The notes under the pieces are model-generated. The model had not been told where the DNA came from, did not search any database, and saw only the letters and a program-made list of their open reading frames with translations. A program made the translations under genes and the position numbers. A DNA stretch of 64,000 bases. It comes from Luminiphilus sp051201685 (GTDB taxonomy: Bacteria; Pseudomonadota; Gammaproteobacteria; Pseudomonadales; Halieaceae). This document shows positions 63,643 through 64,000 of this stretch, piece after piece (position 1 is the stretch's first letter; every line of letters begins with the position of its first letter). The stretch is taken from contig NZ_CP179213.1 of the NCBI RefSeq assembly GCF_051201685.1, forward strand, positions 1,674,001 through 1,738,000, read 5' to 3'.

Positions 63643-64000
63643 ATGACCGATAAAGGCAAGCGGGAGAACCCTACAGACGTTGGGATCATAGAGATACCCC
63701 ACGCGACGCTAATCAATCCACTTCGGCGCAATGAGGCCATTAAAGCCGCCAGCATTGAACGCTACGAGCAAACTCTTGAGCGGGGCAAAGAGCTTCAAAG
63801 GCGGCCCTACGAGGCGGCTGGTCAACGCAGCATTCAGCGTCAGCATCTGAAGAATCGAATGACCGTGTGGGAGCGGGTCCAGTATTTGGCAGACTCTGCG
63901 CCACAAGTTCTCTATCAGAATTGGGGACCAAATCTCGACGGGGCCTCCCTAGTTACAGCGATCATCCAGATCGATGGTCGTGATGTTGCCATTTACGGGC
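63643..64000 (+). CDS. Acyl-CoA carboxylase carboxyltransferase subunit, N-terminal part
   Basis: From ATG 63643 the frame stays open to the window end (119 residues). The segments RMTVWERVQYLADSAP and NWGPNLDGASLVTAIIQI are like the start of the carboxyltransferase beta subunit of biotin-dependent acyl-CoA carboxylases. The catalytic part lies beyond the window, so the substrate (acetyl-, propionyl-, methylcrotonyl- or geranyl-CoA) cannot be told. Confidence 0.7.
   Translation, partial: MTDKGKRENPTDVGIIEIPHATLINPLRRNEAIKAASIERYEQTLERGKELQRRPYEAAGQRSIQRQHLKNRMTVWERVQYLADSAPQVLYQNWGPNLDGASLVTAIIQIDGRDVAIYG

Noticed and set aside
1..64000. Mobile elements, CRISPR arrays or prophage
   Set aside because: I looked for regularly spaced repeats, transposase or integrase motifs and phage genes and found none; the gene content is core chromosomal throughout.

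Overview
The window is a dense chromosomal stretch of a gammaproteobacterium. ZipA, EpmC, PdxB, long-form QueF, a System I (Ccm) cytochrome c maturation operon and the sucAB-lpd-sucCD order all point there. A marine aerobic lineage such as the OM60/NOR5 (Halieaceae) group is my best guess from gene content and protein style, but this is inference. Almost everything is core housekeeping. I see no transposase, integrase, prophage, CRISPR array or toxin-antitoxin pair.

Layout. 1-6529: end of ccmA and then ccmBCDEFGHI, an overlapping operon for cytochrome c maturation. 6641-13889: smc, zipA, ligA and a small lysozyme-like lipoprotein (chromosome organisation, division, DNA ligation). 13916-15973: phoBR behind a recognisable PHO box. 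16137-19650: hisC, then a KAS III-like enzyme and citrate synthase on the minus strand. 19765-31177: a TCA block, sdhCDAB with a terminator, then sucAB-lpd-sucCD. gltA and sdhC diverge from two clear sigma70-type promoters. 31382-35862: an outer-membrane barrel protein, htpG with a sigma32-like promoter, sixA and a LuxR-type response regulator. 35945-38836: folE, prmB, aroC and a small membrane protein. 39072-42274: an exported methyltransferase, a TusA-like protein, epmC, pdxB and msrB. 42549-42707: tRNA-Gly(GCC) and tRNA-Glu(TTC) on the minus strand with their promoter.

42878-48985: an ABC-2 exporter pair, queF, and then the least ordinary unit in the window. This is an overlapping three-gene cassette of a YfiR-like periplasmic protein, a hybrid histidine kinase with an apparent CHASE8-type sensor, and an outer-membrane barrel protein, followed by tRNA-Ser(GGA). 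49533-53571: a serine hydrolase, an exported endonuclease/exonuclease/phosphatase-family protein, a small DUF2892-type membrane protein and a spinster-like MFS transporter. 53763-55989: moaC, moaD, moaE, a flavin reductase-like protein and a zinc-ribbon Nudix hydrolase. 56054-62182: a Bcp-type peroxiredoxin without the usual resolving cysteine, exonuclease III, yajC, a D-cysteine desulfhydrase-like PLP enzyme, an AGCS amino acid:Na+ symporter, a 5'-nucleotidase-family protein and cysB. pabB (minus) and the start of an acyl-CoA carboxylase carboxyltransferase close the window.

The genes mostly serve aerobic respiration: cytochrome c assembly, citrate synthase, succinate dehydrogenase, 2-oxoglutarate dehydrogenase and succinyl-CoA synthetase. 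Chorismate metabolism (aroC, pabB), cofactors (folE, pdxB, moaCDE), translation and tRNA maintenance (epmC, prmB, queF, tRNAs) and sensing (phoBR, the hybrid kinase, cysB) fill the rest. The strongest candidate for something little described is the YfiR/hybrid-kinase/outer-membrane cassette at 45367-48985; its function is not known from the sequence.
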